Under the pieces are notes generated by a model. The model made no database searches and was not told where the DNA came from. It saw only the letters and a list, made by a program, of their open reading frames with translations. From assembly GCA_002751075.1 (NCBI GenBank), contig NAOQ01000166.1, forward strand, positions 10,717 to 46,107: a stretch of DNA of 35,391 nt, read 5' to 3'. This document shows positions 20,900-32,949 of this stretch, piece after piece; the stretch's first letter is position 1; each line of letters starts with the position of its first letter. The DNA is from Ichthyophonus hoferi. Lineage: Eukaryota; Opisthokonta; Ichthyosporea; Ichthyophonida; Ichthyophonidae. The translations under genes and the position numbers were made by a program.

Positions 20900-23870
20900 C
20901 AGCAGGCAGGGGAAACATAGTTGTGAGGGGAGCTCCTTTAATGCTACCCAGTGACCCACCTCAATAATCACTTCAAGGACCTCCTCAGCCACCCAGTACA
21001 AGACCACCACTAGGCCCATTTGGCCCCGCAGTACCTTTATTTAGCTATCATATCTTTATAGGCCTCTAGAAGATATAGGAAAATATATGTTTGATAACTC
21101 AAATGGGAATCCCCTGCTGATTAACTATAAAAAAGTCTTTAGGTTATGCATGATCAACGTCTTCTCATACTACCAATGGTGCAAGGAACCCTGCATGCTT
21201 ACTAATGTTGAGAGATGTGCAATGTCTTATTAAAATAGACCTACTTGACAGAAGTGTGAATAAATTTAGATGGGTGGAATATACTGCTATGAGAAGTATT
21301 TGGCCTGTTACTATCTTAACCAGATGGCAAAGACACCAAAAAGAAAGTATGTAGGACTAGAAAACACAAAAAATTAAGAATTTGTTATGACAATACGGTC
21401 AAGCTAGCCAGAGTATTCAGAGTAACTCCCAACAACATTATTGAAGAAGGATGGCGTGATGAATTTTACAGGATCAAATTGAAAAAAGGTAAACCAGCTT
21501 CAAGTTTTCTAACCTGCTGCAAGCTCACTACAATAAGGTTGTAGGACATCATGCATGGTATGCATGAGTACTCCATCATGAGCAACAGCTTTTTGCTGTT
21601 GTATTCCTGATGTAAGTGCAATGGTGCAATGGCATTAATAGAAGCACAAAATAATTTATACTTTACTTTCTAGAGTACTGCATTGTATGAACCATCGCTA
21701 TGCATGAGAAAAGGAAAGACTTCCAAACTCCACATCACAATGCCTCTGACACTCAGAAAGCAAAGAGAAAACAGCCTCAAAACAATAAAAAGAAGAGTGG
21801 AGACAGGAGGAAGGATGACTAACCCAAGGCCAGATTTATGTGTGACTATCATACTGCAGATCATGTTTAACATACGATGTTAGAACACCCAAAATAAAGG
21901 AGGCCTTAATTTTGGGAAGAACATGGATGAGCTCGAGACCTTGTAATCTTAATTCAAGGCCAACTTGGCATATATTAAACCCCAAAACCACCAAATTATC
22001 AATTTCAAAAGTGTATTCATCTATGTCATATATGCTAGCAAGGAAATGAAGTTTGCTAAAGAAAGCCTCATGATAGATTCTGGTGCCAGCATGCATATTT
22101 TTTTCATACTTGTTGCCTTTACCCAGACTACTCCTGTGAGCATCCTTATTACAATAACCAATAGCAACAAGACCGTCACTATATTGAAAGGTATATTCAT
22201 GCTCAGATTACACCTTAAAAACAAATAACGTTACACTCAATGAGGTCTTGTGCGTGGAATTTGTCCTTACCAACCTTCTCTCCATTCTTCTCTACATGAG
22301 TGAAACATTGTGACCAACTGTTATAATGACAAAACCACTGTTGATCTTGATAGCCACATCATACTTACAGGCTGCCCATAGGGATAACCTATACCCCTTA
22401 ATGCCAACACTAGTGTTCCTTTTATGCTTTTTCCCAGTTCAACCTGCATAAAAAACACGGAGGCCAACCCAGATATTATTATCATAAAGGTCACATGCTC
22501 TTCAACTGGTGCAATAACTGCAACCTGAACTATTCAATAGCAGTCAGCACTACCACCCATGCTGCCTGGCATGACAGCTTCATGTATCCTTTATATCTTT
22601 GACTTCTACAGGTCCTCCGGCACTATCAAAAACAAGTGCTGATCAGAGATAGCTCCAAGTATGACCCCTGAACTATTTCAAAGATCACTAGAGCAGAGCT
22701 CAAGTCAGGGACAATGTGTATATTCAGAATATTGAAATTAGTATACTCTAATTTAATTGGGCCCTTAAGCAAGTTGATGGACAATTTCTGTTGAATCATC
22801 ATCGTCATTGACAATTACACATATTGCACCAGCATATCTTTTATGGGTTGCAAAGGCAATCTCCCCAAACATTTCAAAACCTTCAGAGTGGCAGCATAAT
22901 CACAGTACTTCCCCCCTGCAAATTGTAAGCCTGTACACCAACCAGGGGCAAGTCTACCTAATCAGGACATTTCAAGCACGTCTTAGTGAGTAGGGCATCA
23001 CCTACCTCATTACTCTACCCTATGGTGCATCCAGAAATGTCCTGAGTAAAAAGATGAAGAGGAAACTCCCACAGATATTTTAAAAATCTCTTAACCAGAC
23101 CAACATACCACCACGGTTTTGGAACTATACCTCTAATGTGGCATGGCAGTCTATACCCACAATATGAGTCTGACGTTAGCCATGTCTTGCAAAACTATAT
23201 TGTTTAAACCTTGGTACAAAATGAGAGCATCGAGTAAAATACTGAGAGTTTTTGGTTCAGAGGTCTACTGTAGTTTGGACAAACTTTATATTAAAGAGAA
23301 GTTCTTTCCTAGAGGCTAATTTGGAGTTCTGTTAAAATATGGCATATCCAAACTAGAGTGAATCAACATAAACCGAGCTACACAGAGAGTATCTATAAGA
23401 AAAATTATTGTATTTATTTAGGGGCATTATCTCCTCTTGAAATTCAATAACAAAATTCTAAAACAGAACCTATTCTAAGTCCTCGGGTACTTAAATACCT
23501 ATCTATCTGAGATCATTATACACAATCACAGACCCACCAGTCTAATCAGCTATTCTGATATTGAGTTTTCTTAGCATGTGGCAACCATGATGCCAAGAGT
23601 ACAAGTGAATATTGCATATTCTTGGCTAGCAGACTATCGGTGCCCTCTCCTCAACCGAAAGTGAATTTTTGAGCATGAAAACAGCAACACAACTGATCGC
23701 CAGCACCGTGACTTCAATGGATGGGCTTGGTTTCAACACTGGAGGAGCACTGTTGTCTGGAGACAAAACATATGCCATGTATATGTACAGCAAGATATGT
23801 GCACTCAAAAACACGTGACACATTTTCACATGCTTCCTCTACATTTAGAAACCTGTAAGCAACATCAACC
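20900..23870 (+). mobile_element. Copia-type (Ty1) retroelement fossil, broken
   Basis: Plus-strand coding traces: gag-like sequence from about 21100 to 21850, a protease signature LMIDSGASMH near 22066-22100, late reverse-transcriptase-like sequence near 22830-22900 (AYLLWVAKAISP), and RNase H-like sequence near 23640-23800 (GALSSTESEFLSM). The order fits Copia. It has many breaks and looks old. It points the opposite way to the Copia fossil at 11600-14620 and does not look like the same family by eye. Confidence 0.75.
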
Positions 23871-23879
23871 TCAAAAGTC

Positions 23880-25378
23880 AGAAGTGCTCCAGCAAAACAC
23901 CAGGCTTTAGTTTAAGGTTCTAAATCGGTATCATATTGGCTAAGAATGCTGTTATTTGATGTTAGCATATTACTTAATAGAAATTCAACAAATTATCCTC
24001 TAACACATTTCAATCAAAGTATTGGTGCATTGGAGCATTACATTTTTGTAATTAATTTACACAAGAAGGAACAGTGTTTATAAATTAAAGTAATTTGCCT
24101 TGAATACTACATTTCAATTTATAGTTTTAACTTTGTTCCATTTTTGAAATATCATGGTTAGAGAGTGTGGGAAGAGAAACCACATTGCATCACATGTTCA
24201 ACACAGTATAATTTTGGCCTCTATCAATAAATGAAACCTTTTCTTGCTGGCTTGGAGATTGGAGCAGTTATCTACTGAGTGTCCTACACCTTTTCAGATG
24301 GCCAAGAGGCCTCTATACCTACAAACACAATCTCCGAGAGGAATATCCCGGGTCTCCCTTAGGTAAAGTCAGCAAGGCACCACCACTGAGTTACCAGCCT
24401 TCCTTCTTGTTTTGGCTTCACCTAACACTTCAGCTAATGGGAAAGTATTTCAAGACTGTTAATTCAAAGAACACATAATACTACCGACGCCTGGTTAATA
24501 ACAGGAACATGATGATTGGCCCAAATTAGCTCTTTTAAAATGTAAATCTCATCCAAATCAAAGATTTTTCAATATATAATATTAAAAGGGAAAAAAAATT
24601 GCCAAATATTAACACCAAGTGAAACGTTGTCCAAATATAAACAGTCTTTCAGATAAATTGGAAGAAAGAAAACATGAGCCCAAGTAGACTGCACTGGGCT
24701 TTATGAAAAGTATCAATCAATAAGGATCAATGTGATTAATATAATTTAGATCAAATTTTTGCACTTAGTTACATTAACACAACACAACAAACAAAGGTCA
24801 TGAAACCTGGATAATTATAAAAAGATGAAACATGCCAAAAAATAAACGCGTACAACCTAGCATGCACAAAGCTTTGCATTCTCCTAATTGCTAAAAAAAA
24901 TCTTTATATATATAAATTACTTGATGTTTAAGAGTATGTTACCTGTATTTGGTAACCATTATTTTCTCCTTTTTTTGTAACGTCCAGATGTAGATTAGAA
25001 TTTAATCATAGGTATCATCATCCTGTGAAAACTCACCTGGAAATACAGAAAAATTTCAAGTCACTTTTTATTGTAACAATATTTATTACATACATTTTGA
25101 CTTCCTGTCTTCCGCTGATCACTCATACTGTATAATAAGGACATTTCCACTCCTATGAATCAGGGCAGAAATCCCACATAAGAATCTTAGTGCATCTCAT
25201 TATTCTAAAAAATACTGAAATATAATCTATGCCTGTTTCTTTCTACTTCTTACACTTCCTCTCGTTATAGACACATTAATTCCATTACTATCTCAGATAA
25301 CATGAATTCTACACTTTAATTAGTTGGATACCTAAAGCCTGTGGCCACATTACTATAATTTACCGCAGATTACTTTAT
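23880..25378. other. Unassigned spacer
   Basis: Mostly AT-rich. The part from 24240 to 24430 is GC-richer and looks like repeat debris, but has no second copy in this window and no coding signature. Confidence 0.4.
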
Positions 25379-25381
25379 TTA

Positions 25382-25916
25382 CAGGAGTTTCCGGAAATAA
25401 TTTGACAAATCCTTACATAAATGGATAGATCCCAACAATAAATGGATATTCGAATATAAAAATAAAAAAAAACGAAATAGAATAGTAAGGAGGAAATTGA
25501 AAGAAGTTTACATTTTTGTATTTTATATATTCAAAATGTCCATTTACGTATTTTTGAGATCTTTCCATTTACATATGTAAAGATTTGTCGCTCAATTTTG
25601 GGATTTGTCCATAACAGAATGTGGGGAGTGGTGAATAAAGGAGGGTTGTTTACGTAGGAAATAACACGAATAAAGGATTTTCCAACTATTCTTTTTTTTT
25701 TCTTGATTAAGAATTTTTCGCTTAAACATTTATAGGAAATGTATGTAAAAAGTACAATTTCTCTAGTGAATATAACAAAAATGTAAATTTCTTTTGCTTT
25801 CCTCTTTATTATTCTATTTTGTTAATTTATTTTTATATTGAAAATGTCCATTTATTGTTGGGATCCGTCCATTTATGTATGTAAGAGATTTCTCGAATTA
25901 TTCCCGGGAACCCCTG
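25382..25916. mobile_element. MITE with long terminal inverted repeats and TTA target duplication
   Basis: 535-bp non-coding element running CAGG...CCTG, with TTA directly on both sides (25379-25381 and 25917-25919). The ends match as inverted repeats for about 140 bp; both read CAGG(A/G)GTT(T/C)CC. A 3-bp TTA duplication is typical of PIF/Harbinger elements, so a Harbinger-derived MITE is the best guess; the terminal sequence is not diagnostic. A part of the terminal motif (aaaatgtccattta) recurs at about 25535-25550, so the left half is itself nearly palindromic. Confidence 0.75.
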
Positions 25917-25919
25917 TTA

Positions 25920-26254
25920 TTACAAGATATACATATAATTCTTAGGATATCAGTTAATTGTAAGATATCGCATATTAATTATTACAAAAGAGATAATATT
26001 TAGGATATTTTAGGATATAATGGAATTTCCAGCCAAATTCCGAGAAAGCAAATAAAATGTGAAAATCGGGCAATCAGAAATCACCATAGTGAGAGTACAT
26101 TAGCTTATTTTTATTTATACATACATACATACCTGTAAATCTCCCTATACTTTATACATACATACACGTTGATAAATAAACCTATATATCTCTATATATT
26201 TGTATATAAACCGACACAAGTCTCTACATAAACCTATATATATATTCGGTCGAC
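25920..26254 (+). other. Upstream region of the EB1 gene
   Basis: AT-rich, with cataca and tata runs. It presumably contains the EB1 promoter and 5' UTR, but no distinct promoter element stands out. Confidence 0.4.
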
Positions 26255-29200
26255 ATGGCTGCTACTAACGTATTTATTGCTCCTAATGCTACTGTGACCC
26301 TCAGTCGTCATGAGCTTCTGTCGTGGGTCAATGGCTATACAGGCCATGGTGTGGGAAAAGTAGAGGAGCTATCTTCGGGTATGTAGCCTTACAACACTAC
26401 ATCATAGCATAATAATGCCTTTGTGTATAGATTTAAAGTCATGTTGGGGTTGACCACATGCCTTACATGTACAAGGGCTACACTGCAATTGCACCCTTTT
26501 AAAATACTTTGTATATAGTTACCCCAACATGTTCCTCTCTCTTCCTTTCTCTCTTTCTCTCTCTACATATATACATACACACATGCACTATGGGTTTTAC
26601 CTAACTAAGGCCTATGGGACAGGTGGTTTCTCTTATTCATATGGGCTATGATGTTTCCTCTGTGACAGCCTCCTCTCCTCTATTCCTTCTCTTACCTGCC
26701 CGCTCCCCATGGCTCTTTTCCCCCACAGGTTCAGCCTACTGTGTCATGTTCAATGTCCTCTTCCCGGGTAGGCCTTGTCACTCCTTTCTTTGTTTCCTTC
26801 TTGAAAGGTGCCTTGTGGGACAGGATTCATGTTTATACACCCCACCTACATATAGATAATCCTCCCTCTTGGATTCTTATATCTATGTAAATAGTTAATG
26901 ATTACTATTTCAATCGGCATGTAGTATTTATAATTTATATATATATATATATAATTTCATAACCACACGTCTACGTTGTCCTTTTTGAGCCATCCTATTA
27001 TGAGCCCTCTGACCTAAGGATGACTATACCCACTTATATGACAACATATATAGGAGCGGTACCCATGTCCAAGGTTAAAATCAACACCAAGTTAGAACAT
27101 GAGAAGATTGCCAACCTGAAGGCCCTACAGTTAGCTTTTGGGAGGAAGAAAGTCGATAAGGTGGGCATGGGTTGCATTGCTAGTGTGGTTTTATTGAATG
27201 GATTGTATTGGGCTGTTGGTTTTATTACTTTTTATTACTTTTGATTATCATTTTTGTTTATTGGTTAGGCCTGCCTTCAATATACATCCCATTTAATGTA
27301 GCCTTTCTATTTGCTATTCTTTATTGTAATTGGCCTCTTGGTGCCTATATATACCCTCCAATCATATAGCCCCCTTTCCCCATGTTAACTCTTTCCTCCA
27401 ATCAGAATATCCCTATTGACCGTCTTGTCAAGGGCAGGTTTCAAGATAACTTCGAGTTCCTCCAATGGTTTAAGGTATTTTTTGATGCAAATGTCAACGG
27501 CCAAGCCCCTCCACCCCCTGTTGCTAGCCAGTCACGACCTGCTACTACCCAATCACGACCTGTTACTACTCCCCAGCGACCATCAGGTATGTGCCTTCCT
27601 ATTGGCCTATTTTATGGCTGGGTGATGTGTGAATGGATGGTTTGGGTTACATGTACAGACAGGCCTATAGCTCCCTAGATACGAGGCATGACGTAAGCAA
27701 ATGTTGGCTTTGATTGGTTGTTCTAGCACATGCCCATCTTTTATTGGTTGTCAGACAAGGGTGGGTGAGCCTGTTTATGGAAAATTAGGAGAAAGGTAGT
27801 GGGTGATTGGTGGCTTAGTCTTTGCCATGGAATTACGGCATATCATCTATTGTTTTGATTGGGTTAGGTCGTAGGCATGGATGGGATATTGCCTATATAT
27901 AGCCTTTATCTGGATGGACTTGCCTTTCTATTGGGTAATAGATACATATTCTGCATAGATTAACCATATCCATCTATCCTATCTTCCTATCCAATCACTT
28001 ACCCTCCTTCTCCTTCAGCTACTGCGAACCATCGCTCTGCCAGCCGACCAGTGGAGGCAACGAGGGTATGTTTCATTGGTCCGTGCTCTATAGTAACCAT
28101 ATGTAGCCACATACACCACAACCACGACCATACATATCTATTACTTTTCGTTGCCTAGGTAACCATGCTGATCCACTAACACGCATTGGTTGATAATCAT
28201 CCGCGCAGCCTGGTGCGTCATCAGCCAATAGGAATGTGGCACCAACCATGAGCCGACTGGTCGATAATAACGCAGAGCTAGAAGCCCTCAAAAAACAGGT
28301 AATTTTACTGTGTGGTTATAGGGTAATACCATAATACCATAGATGTAATTTCTTTTACGAATTTTGCTACAAGGGGGGTCTATTAACCCTTTGAGGGTGG
28401 GGGGGGGTTAGATGGCAGACCTAGCGGTGAGTGCCGAAGCCCTAGAGAAGGAGAGAGACTTCTACTTCAACAAGTTGCTAGAGGTAGAGACGATGTGTCA
28501 AGATGAAAGCATTAGTACCCTCCCCGCCATTCAACGCATTCTAGCGGTCCTATATGCTGTATGTTCCTCTTGCTTTCCCTCTTTCCTCTCCTTTTTATGC
28601 CTGATTATTTGATTATAGTATATTATATTGGTTTGTTTCTCGATCGCCCACTCATTCTTACCACATATTAACCATATAAGTGAACTTTCTTTTTTCTCTG
28701 TAAAGATGGATTATGATTGGATAGACTGTATAACCTTGGTATCCGTACACCTTGTATCTTGTACTACAGCGTGACCTCTCTCCCTCTCTCTCTCTCAACT
28801 ATAGACTTAAATCCTGTCTGATAATAAGAGATAGACGAGACTAAATATACATGTATATATATATATATACCCTAGGTAGCCTTAGCAATAACTAGGGTAG
28901 AGTATAATAGAGTGTAGCAGATCATAATATAGTAGTGACAATTACAATTATAACATGGTAAGCAGGAGGGCAATACAGAGTTGTGTTGTATTGTATGTTG
29001 GATGCTCCCCTCTCTTTCCTTCCTCCTATAAGTATTAATATTTAAAAATTATATTTAATTACTTTAAAGTATTTAATTATTTTAAAATCAGGCGTTCAAA
29101 TATTACTGTTTTCAAAGATATTAAAGTATTTTTTCAGAAAAATTAACATTTCTTTGACTATTTAAATAATCTAAAATAAGTTTTAATTTTTAGGAATTGT

Positions 29201-29469
29201 TTTAAATGGATTAATGATAAATAAATGAAAAGGGATCATTGTAACATATTATTCCCTCTTCTCATACTAACTGGTTATAATCTCAGGATAATGCAAGTGC
29301 TCCAGCAACTGCCGTAGAGAAGGAAGCTCCCAAGGCTGAAATCCCTATCTCAACCTTAGGAACTGAGATAATGACTGATGAAAATGATGGTCTAGATGAG
29401 ATTGCTAATGTTATTGGCGGGCCCCTTGACACCCCAATGAATGACCTCCTTTCTGAGGAGACTTACTAA
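26255..29469 (+). CDS. MAPRE1: EB1/MAPRE microtubule plus-end-tracking protein, eight exons
   Basis: Binds growing microtubule ends and recruits SxIP and CAP-Gly partners. Exons: 26255-26378, 26729-26767, 27054-27160, 27406-27586, 28019-28065, 28209-28298, 28412-28558 and 29287-29469. All introns are GT-AG, and phases join to 305 residues. The calponin-homology domain spans about residues 14-118 ([60 protein letters not shown]). A Pro/Ser/Thr/Arg linker follows (121-180), then a coiled coil from about 183 and the EB homology motif [11 protein letters not shown] at 208-218. The protein ends ..SEETY, close to the EEY/F tail that CAP-Gly domains bind. The start ATG has a fair context (cgacATGg). 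The symbol marks the family; the numbered vertebrate paralogue cannot be assigned. The acceptor of exon 7 is unusual (see findings). Confidence 0.96.
28373..28411 (+). promoter_or_regulatory. G-rich splice acceptor region of EB1 exon 7
   Basis: The 3' end of the intron carries G6, G3 and G9 runs (28373-28378, 28395-28397, 28399-28407) followed by TTAG, where the other EB1 introns have pyrimidines. An in-frame TAG directly before exon 7 fixes the exon start at 28412. Confidence 0.7.
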
Positions 29470-29613
29470 GCCTTAATCGCCAATAAACTGTATTGGTCAT
29501 TGTATAGACTGGTCTTGATTGGCTACTTATCACTCTAAACCCTGATATATATATATGCTTATTTGTACGGTTGTTATCCACCTTTGATCTGACTATGTTG
29601 TCACAATGAAAAA

Positions 29614-29619
29614 AATAAA
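29614..29619 (+). terminator. PolyA signal of EB1
   Basis: AATAAA 145 bp after the stop codon, within an A-rich run. Confidence 0.6.
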
Positions 29620-29910
29620 AAGACAGACATTGTTAAAGCAGCAAAGTTAGATGGGTGGTATGAGGTTATAGTCAACTATTCTTAATATCACATATGGATT
29701 CCATGTTTATTGGCTGTTACTATGATTCAGTATAGTGCTCGGTGCTTATTGGTTAATATATTTTTATCGATAATAAGATAAAATTGTTTTACATCATATT
29801 GTAAAAGTATATATAGTTCTTTAGATATTACATAATATCTATATACTATAATATAATATAATATAATATATATATATATATTATGTTATGCGTAGTATGG
29901 TTATTATCAG

Positions 29911-30104
29911 GAACGACAGCTGGCAATATCACCATATATTTGGATTGTCTATCACACGTTTCAACCTATTGTGGTCAAGGGCAACGAAGGACCTTGTGGG
30001 CTCCTATGGTAGAGAATGCGGCCACCACTGACGCCATTACATATAGATACAGGGGAGTTAGCTATGATCTAATAGACAGAGCGTCCCTATCCATAGAGTG
30101 TTAG
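29911..30104 (+). other. Isolated GC-richer open stretch, possible exon or gene relic
   Basis: Between AT-rich flanks lies about 190 bp of near-balanced composition, open in the plus frame, encoding ..LWAPMVENAATTDAITYRYR.. and ending DRASLSIEC-stop. A cag at 29908-29910 could be an acceptor. On the minus strand an ATG opens MASVVAAFSTIGAHKV before a stop. I recognise neither product. A host exon, a relic or an RNA gene are all possible. Confidence 0.25.
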
Positions 30105-31420
30105 GAATAATAAGTAGAGACACGAGCTTTCTTGTAATCCATATTCGTTTAGAAGGAGAGAGAATATCCTATTAAGGAGCATTTTAGCGTGTCCCTTTAC
30201 ATACAAGATACAAGGTGTACAGATATTATGAGAAGTCGCCATTTCTTTGTAGAATGTGTGTAGAGTTTTACAAACATACCCCACCCCCAAGGGGTGTCGT
30301 AAATGTCTGCGACGAGGCCTTTATTATGGGTTCTTATTTTCTTTTATACTCTTTTCTTATCATATCTTGACTCTAGTTTTGCTAACTTGTTGGCGTGACT
30401 TACAGATGTTCCACTATCGAATCTATCAGGTTGGAAGATATACGCAACTAATCAATCCTGAGCCACTTCAATTTTAAATACTTACGATTTAAAGGTACAA
30501 TCGCGATTAACAATCTTGTAACAGAATGATAAGTTAATTTCAGTCTGTGTAGTAACAATCTCATCCATGTTTTTGGTAGTAAACGACTATTGCAAGCAAG
30601 GAATTTAGGATAAAAACTGTCTAGTTTTTATTCAGAATCAAGAGTCCCCAATCTATCTCAGACCAAACCCTTTTATACCTTCTAAATATAGCTTTTATAT
30701 GTATATAGAATACTTGAGAACAATCATTAACAATTGGATAGTTAACTATATTTACTTCGTCTATGTTATATGTGTAGTTAGTTATACTTAATATATAACG
30801 CCCCTGAGAGATGAGTGTTCACACAACCAAAGCCTGTTGATTTTACTGGTCTAAATCATTTTTACTACCACTTGGATTGTATGAAAATAAAAACTAATTA
30901 GCATTTAATAGTATCATTGACTAAAATAGTTCTCTACCTCTGAATGAATAAACAAATTCTTATAATTATGTAGTATGGTCAATAAAAAAACCTTCAAAAG
31001 TAAAATAATAAATTGAGTACTCAACCTTAACCATTAATAAAGAAACCTTTAGCACTTGGCCTAAGGATAAGAACTGACATTATAATTATAATGACTGGAA
31101 ACAGCAAACAGGGCAGATCAAAATACTGCACTCCACCACCACTTTAGATTGTATGTATACATACACCCAGGGACTATTTTTTAACGGAATATGGACCTTA
31201 TTCTCTCTGTAATTTTTTTGATAAGGTTAACAAGACAGGATTCCTATAAAAAAAATGGTATTAAAGTATTCATTTTTATATCCAATTAGCTCAAAAGGCA
31301 TTTTTATTGTCTTATAATCACACACAATCTATATTAAATTTACTAGTGAGATTACTTTTCTCTTCCTCCTCCAATGATAAGAGGTGGTATTTAGAGCCTT
31401 CCCATACAGAGTGTATAGTT

Positions 31421-31490
31421 CACTTATAAGTTTGATAATATATAAGTTGATCTTAAACTGATATTTTTCTACTCTTCAAAATTGTTGAGT
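31421..31490 (+). repeat. Diverged direct repeat, copy 1
   Basis: Aligns without gaps to 32031-32100 (offset 610 bp), about 77 percent identical by eye. Shared stretches include tttgata, tattttt and cttcaaa. Confidence 0.65.
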
Positions 31491-31840
31491 AACCAATTCG
31501 CGCTCAATGAAGCTCATTATCACGCCAGTTTATCATTATTTTTATAAATTATCTATATAAAAAACGAATATACAATAGAATTAATACGCTATTGTTTAAT
31601 AATTACAACACCTTCTGGCATATGATGTAATAATGTTCTTGAATTATTAATACTCTAGTCATTACTAACTTCTGGAAAAGAACTACAAGCACAGGCTATT
31701 ATTCTCTCCCATCCAGTACTTTACATGACTTAATGATTACTCATTTTACATCATACACATGCTATAAATATTAGGAAATCAAAATAAAATGTAATGAAAT
31801 GATAAAAAATAAAATACAATAAAATTTAATAAAAAGAAAT

Positions 31841-31867
31841 AAATTAAATTAAATTAAATTAAATTAA
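31841..31867. repeat. (AAATT)n microsatellite
   Basis: About five pentamer units, in a longer degenerate A/T-rich block (31780-31945). Confidence 0.95.
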
Positions 31868-32030
31868 AACAGTGCAGTATAGTACCATGTGGTAAAAATA
31901 AAGCAGTACTGTGTGATATAATGCAGTAAAATAAAATATCAAATGCTATGATATACAATTTATCGCCGAATTATTACATAAAATTATGCACTAGGCCAAT
32001 GTAGCTTGCATATTCGTGTATTAAAAAAGC

Positions 32031-32100
32031 GATTTATAACTTTGATACTATATAAATTCATATTAAACTAACATTTTTTAACCCTTCAAATTCGTTAGGA
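32031..32100 (+). repeat. Diverged direct repeat, copy 2
   Basis: Partner of 31421-31490. Confidence 0.65.
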
Positions 32101-32499
32101 GATTATTGCAAGCCTCTTGGTTATGGGATACAGGAAGGATTTAACTATAATACGCTCCCTTACTAAGTTTCAGGACTATAAGCATTCACATCAAGAGATC
32201 CATTAATGACCTTCCTCTAATTATGGAAACATTACACAATAGTGGCTAAAGTAAAGGCGCCTATTGTGAGGATAGATTTATTGGCATATATATATGGGTT
32301 CAAATATTAAAATGAATAGGAGATGAGTGGAATAAGAGAGTGATAACAAAAAAAAAAAACAATCAATGCAGTTAATATGAAGATATTTAGCAAAAGTTTA
32401 TATCCTAATAAATGACCTCAATTGAGTTTAAATATGTTGAAACGTTGTTATGAGATCATATTGACAAATTTACATTATACCAACTTCATACCCCCGGCT

Positions 32500-32719
32500 A
32501 ACATTATACTAACAGTATACTAACTTCATACTAATATCATACTATTCTCATACTAGCATCATACTCACAATATCATAACTTTATTCTAACCTCATACTAA
32601 CAACATACTATTATCCTATTGACATTATACCAACATCATACTATTATCCTTTTAACATCATATTGACATCTTACTAACATCACCCTAACGTCCTACTAAC
32701 GCCATACTAACATCATGTT
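32500..32719 (+). repeat. 11-bp minisatellite, 20 units
   Basis: Twenty consecutive units keep an exact 11-bp register, with consensus AACATCATACT and point variation only. Less regular units precede it from about 32471. The plus strand has very few G residues. Confidence 0.9.
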
Positions 32720-32949
32720 GACATGATAATTAGGTTATAGACTACCCCACCAAACACTGCAAAACAATAACTGAGAAGCATGCAAAATATCAACTCGCAT
32801 TTCATGAGAGAACTAAGGACCTATATCCGATATTTTAATAGTATTAGTGCTAAATGGTGGTATTAGATGATAGTATAATAGTATGCAAATACGTTCCATA
32901 GCAATACCACATCTAGGTCAGAAACGGTTCTAGTATAGTTTACAGTGTA

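Larger units (their letters stand above)
30110..32460. other. AT-rich spacer with old repeats
   Basis: No gene recognised. It contains small palindromes (30282-30296; 30611-30630 with an 8-bp stem), a pair of diverged direct repeats and an AAATT microsatellite, listed separately. Confidence 0.5.

Noticed and set aside
23626-23829. Minus-strand open frame
   Set aside because: Shadow opposite the RNase H-like part of the plus-strand Copia fossil.
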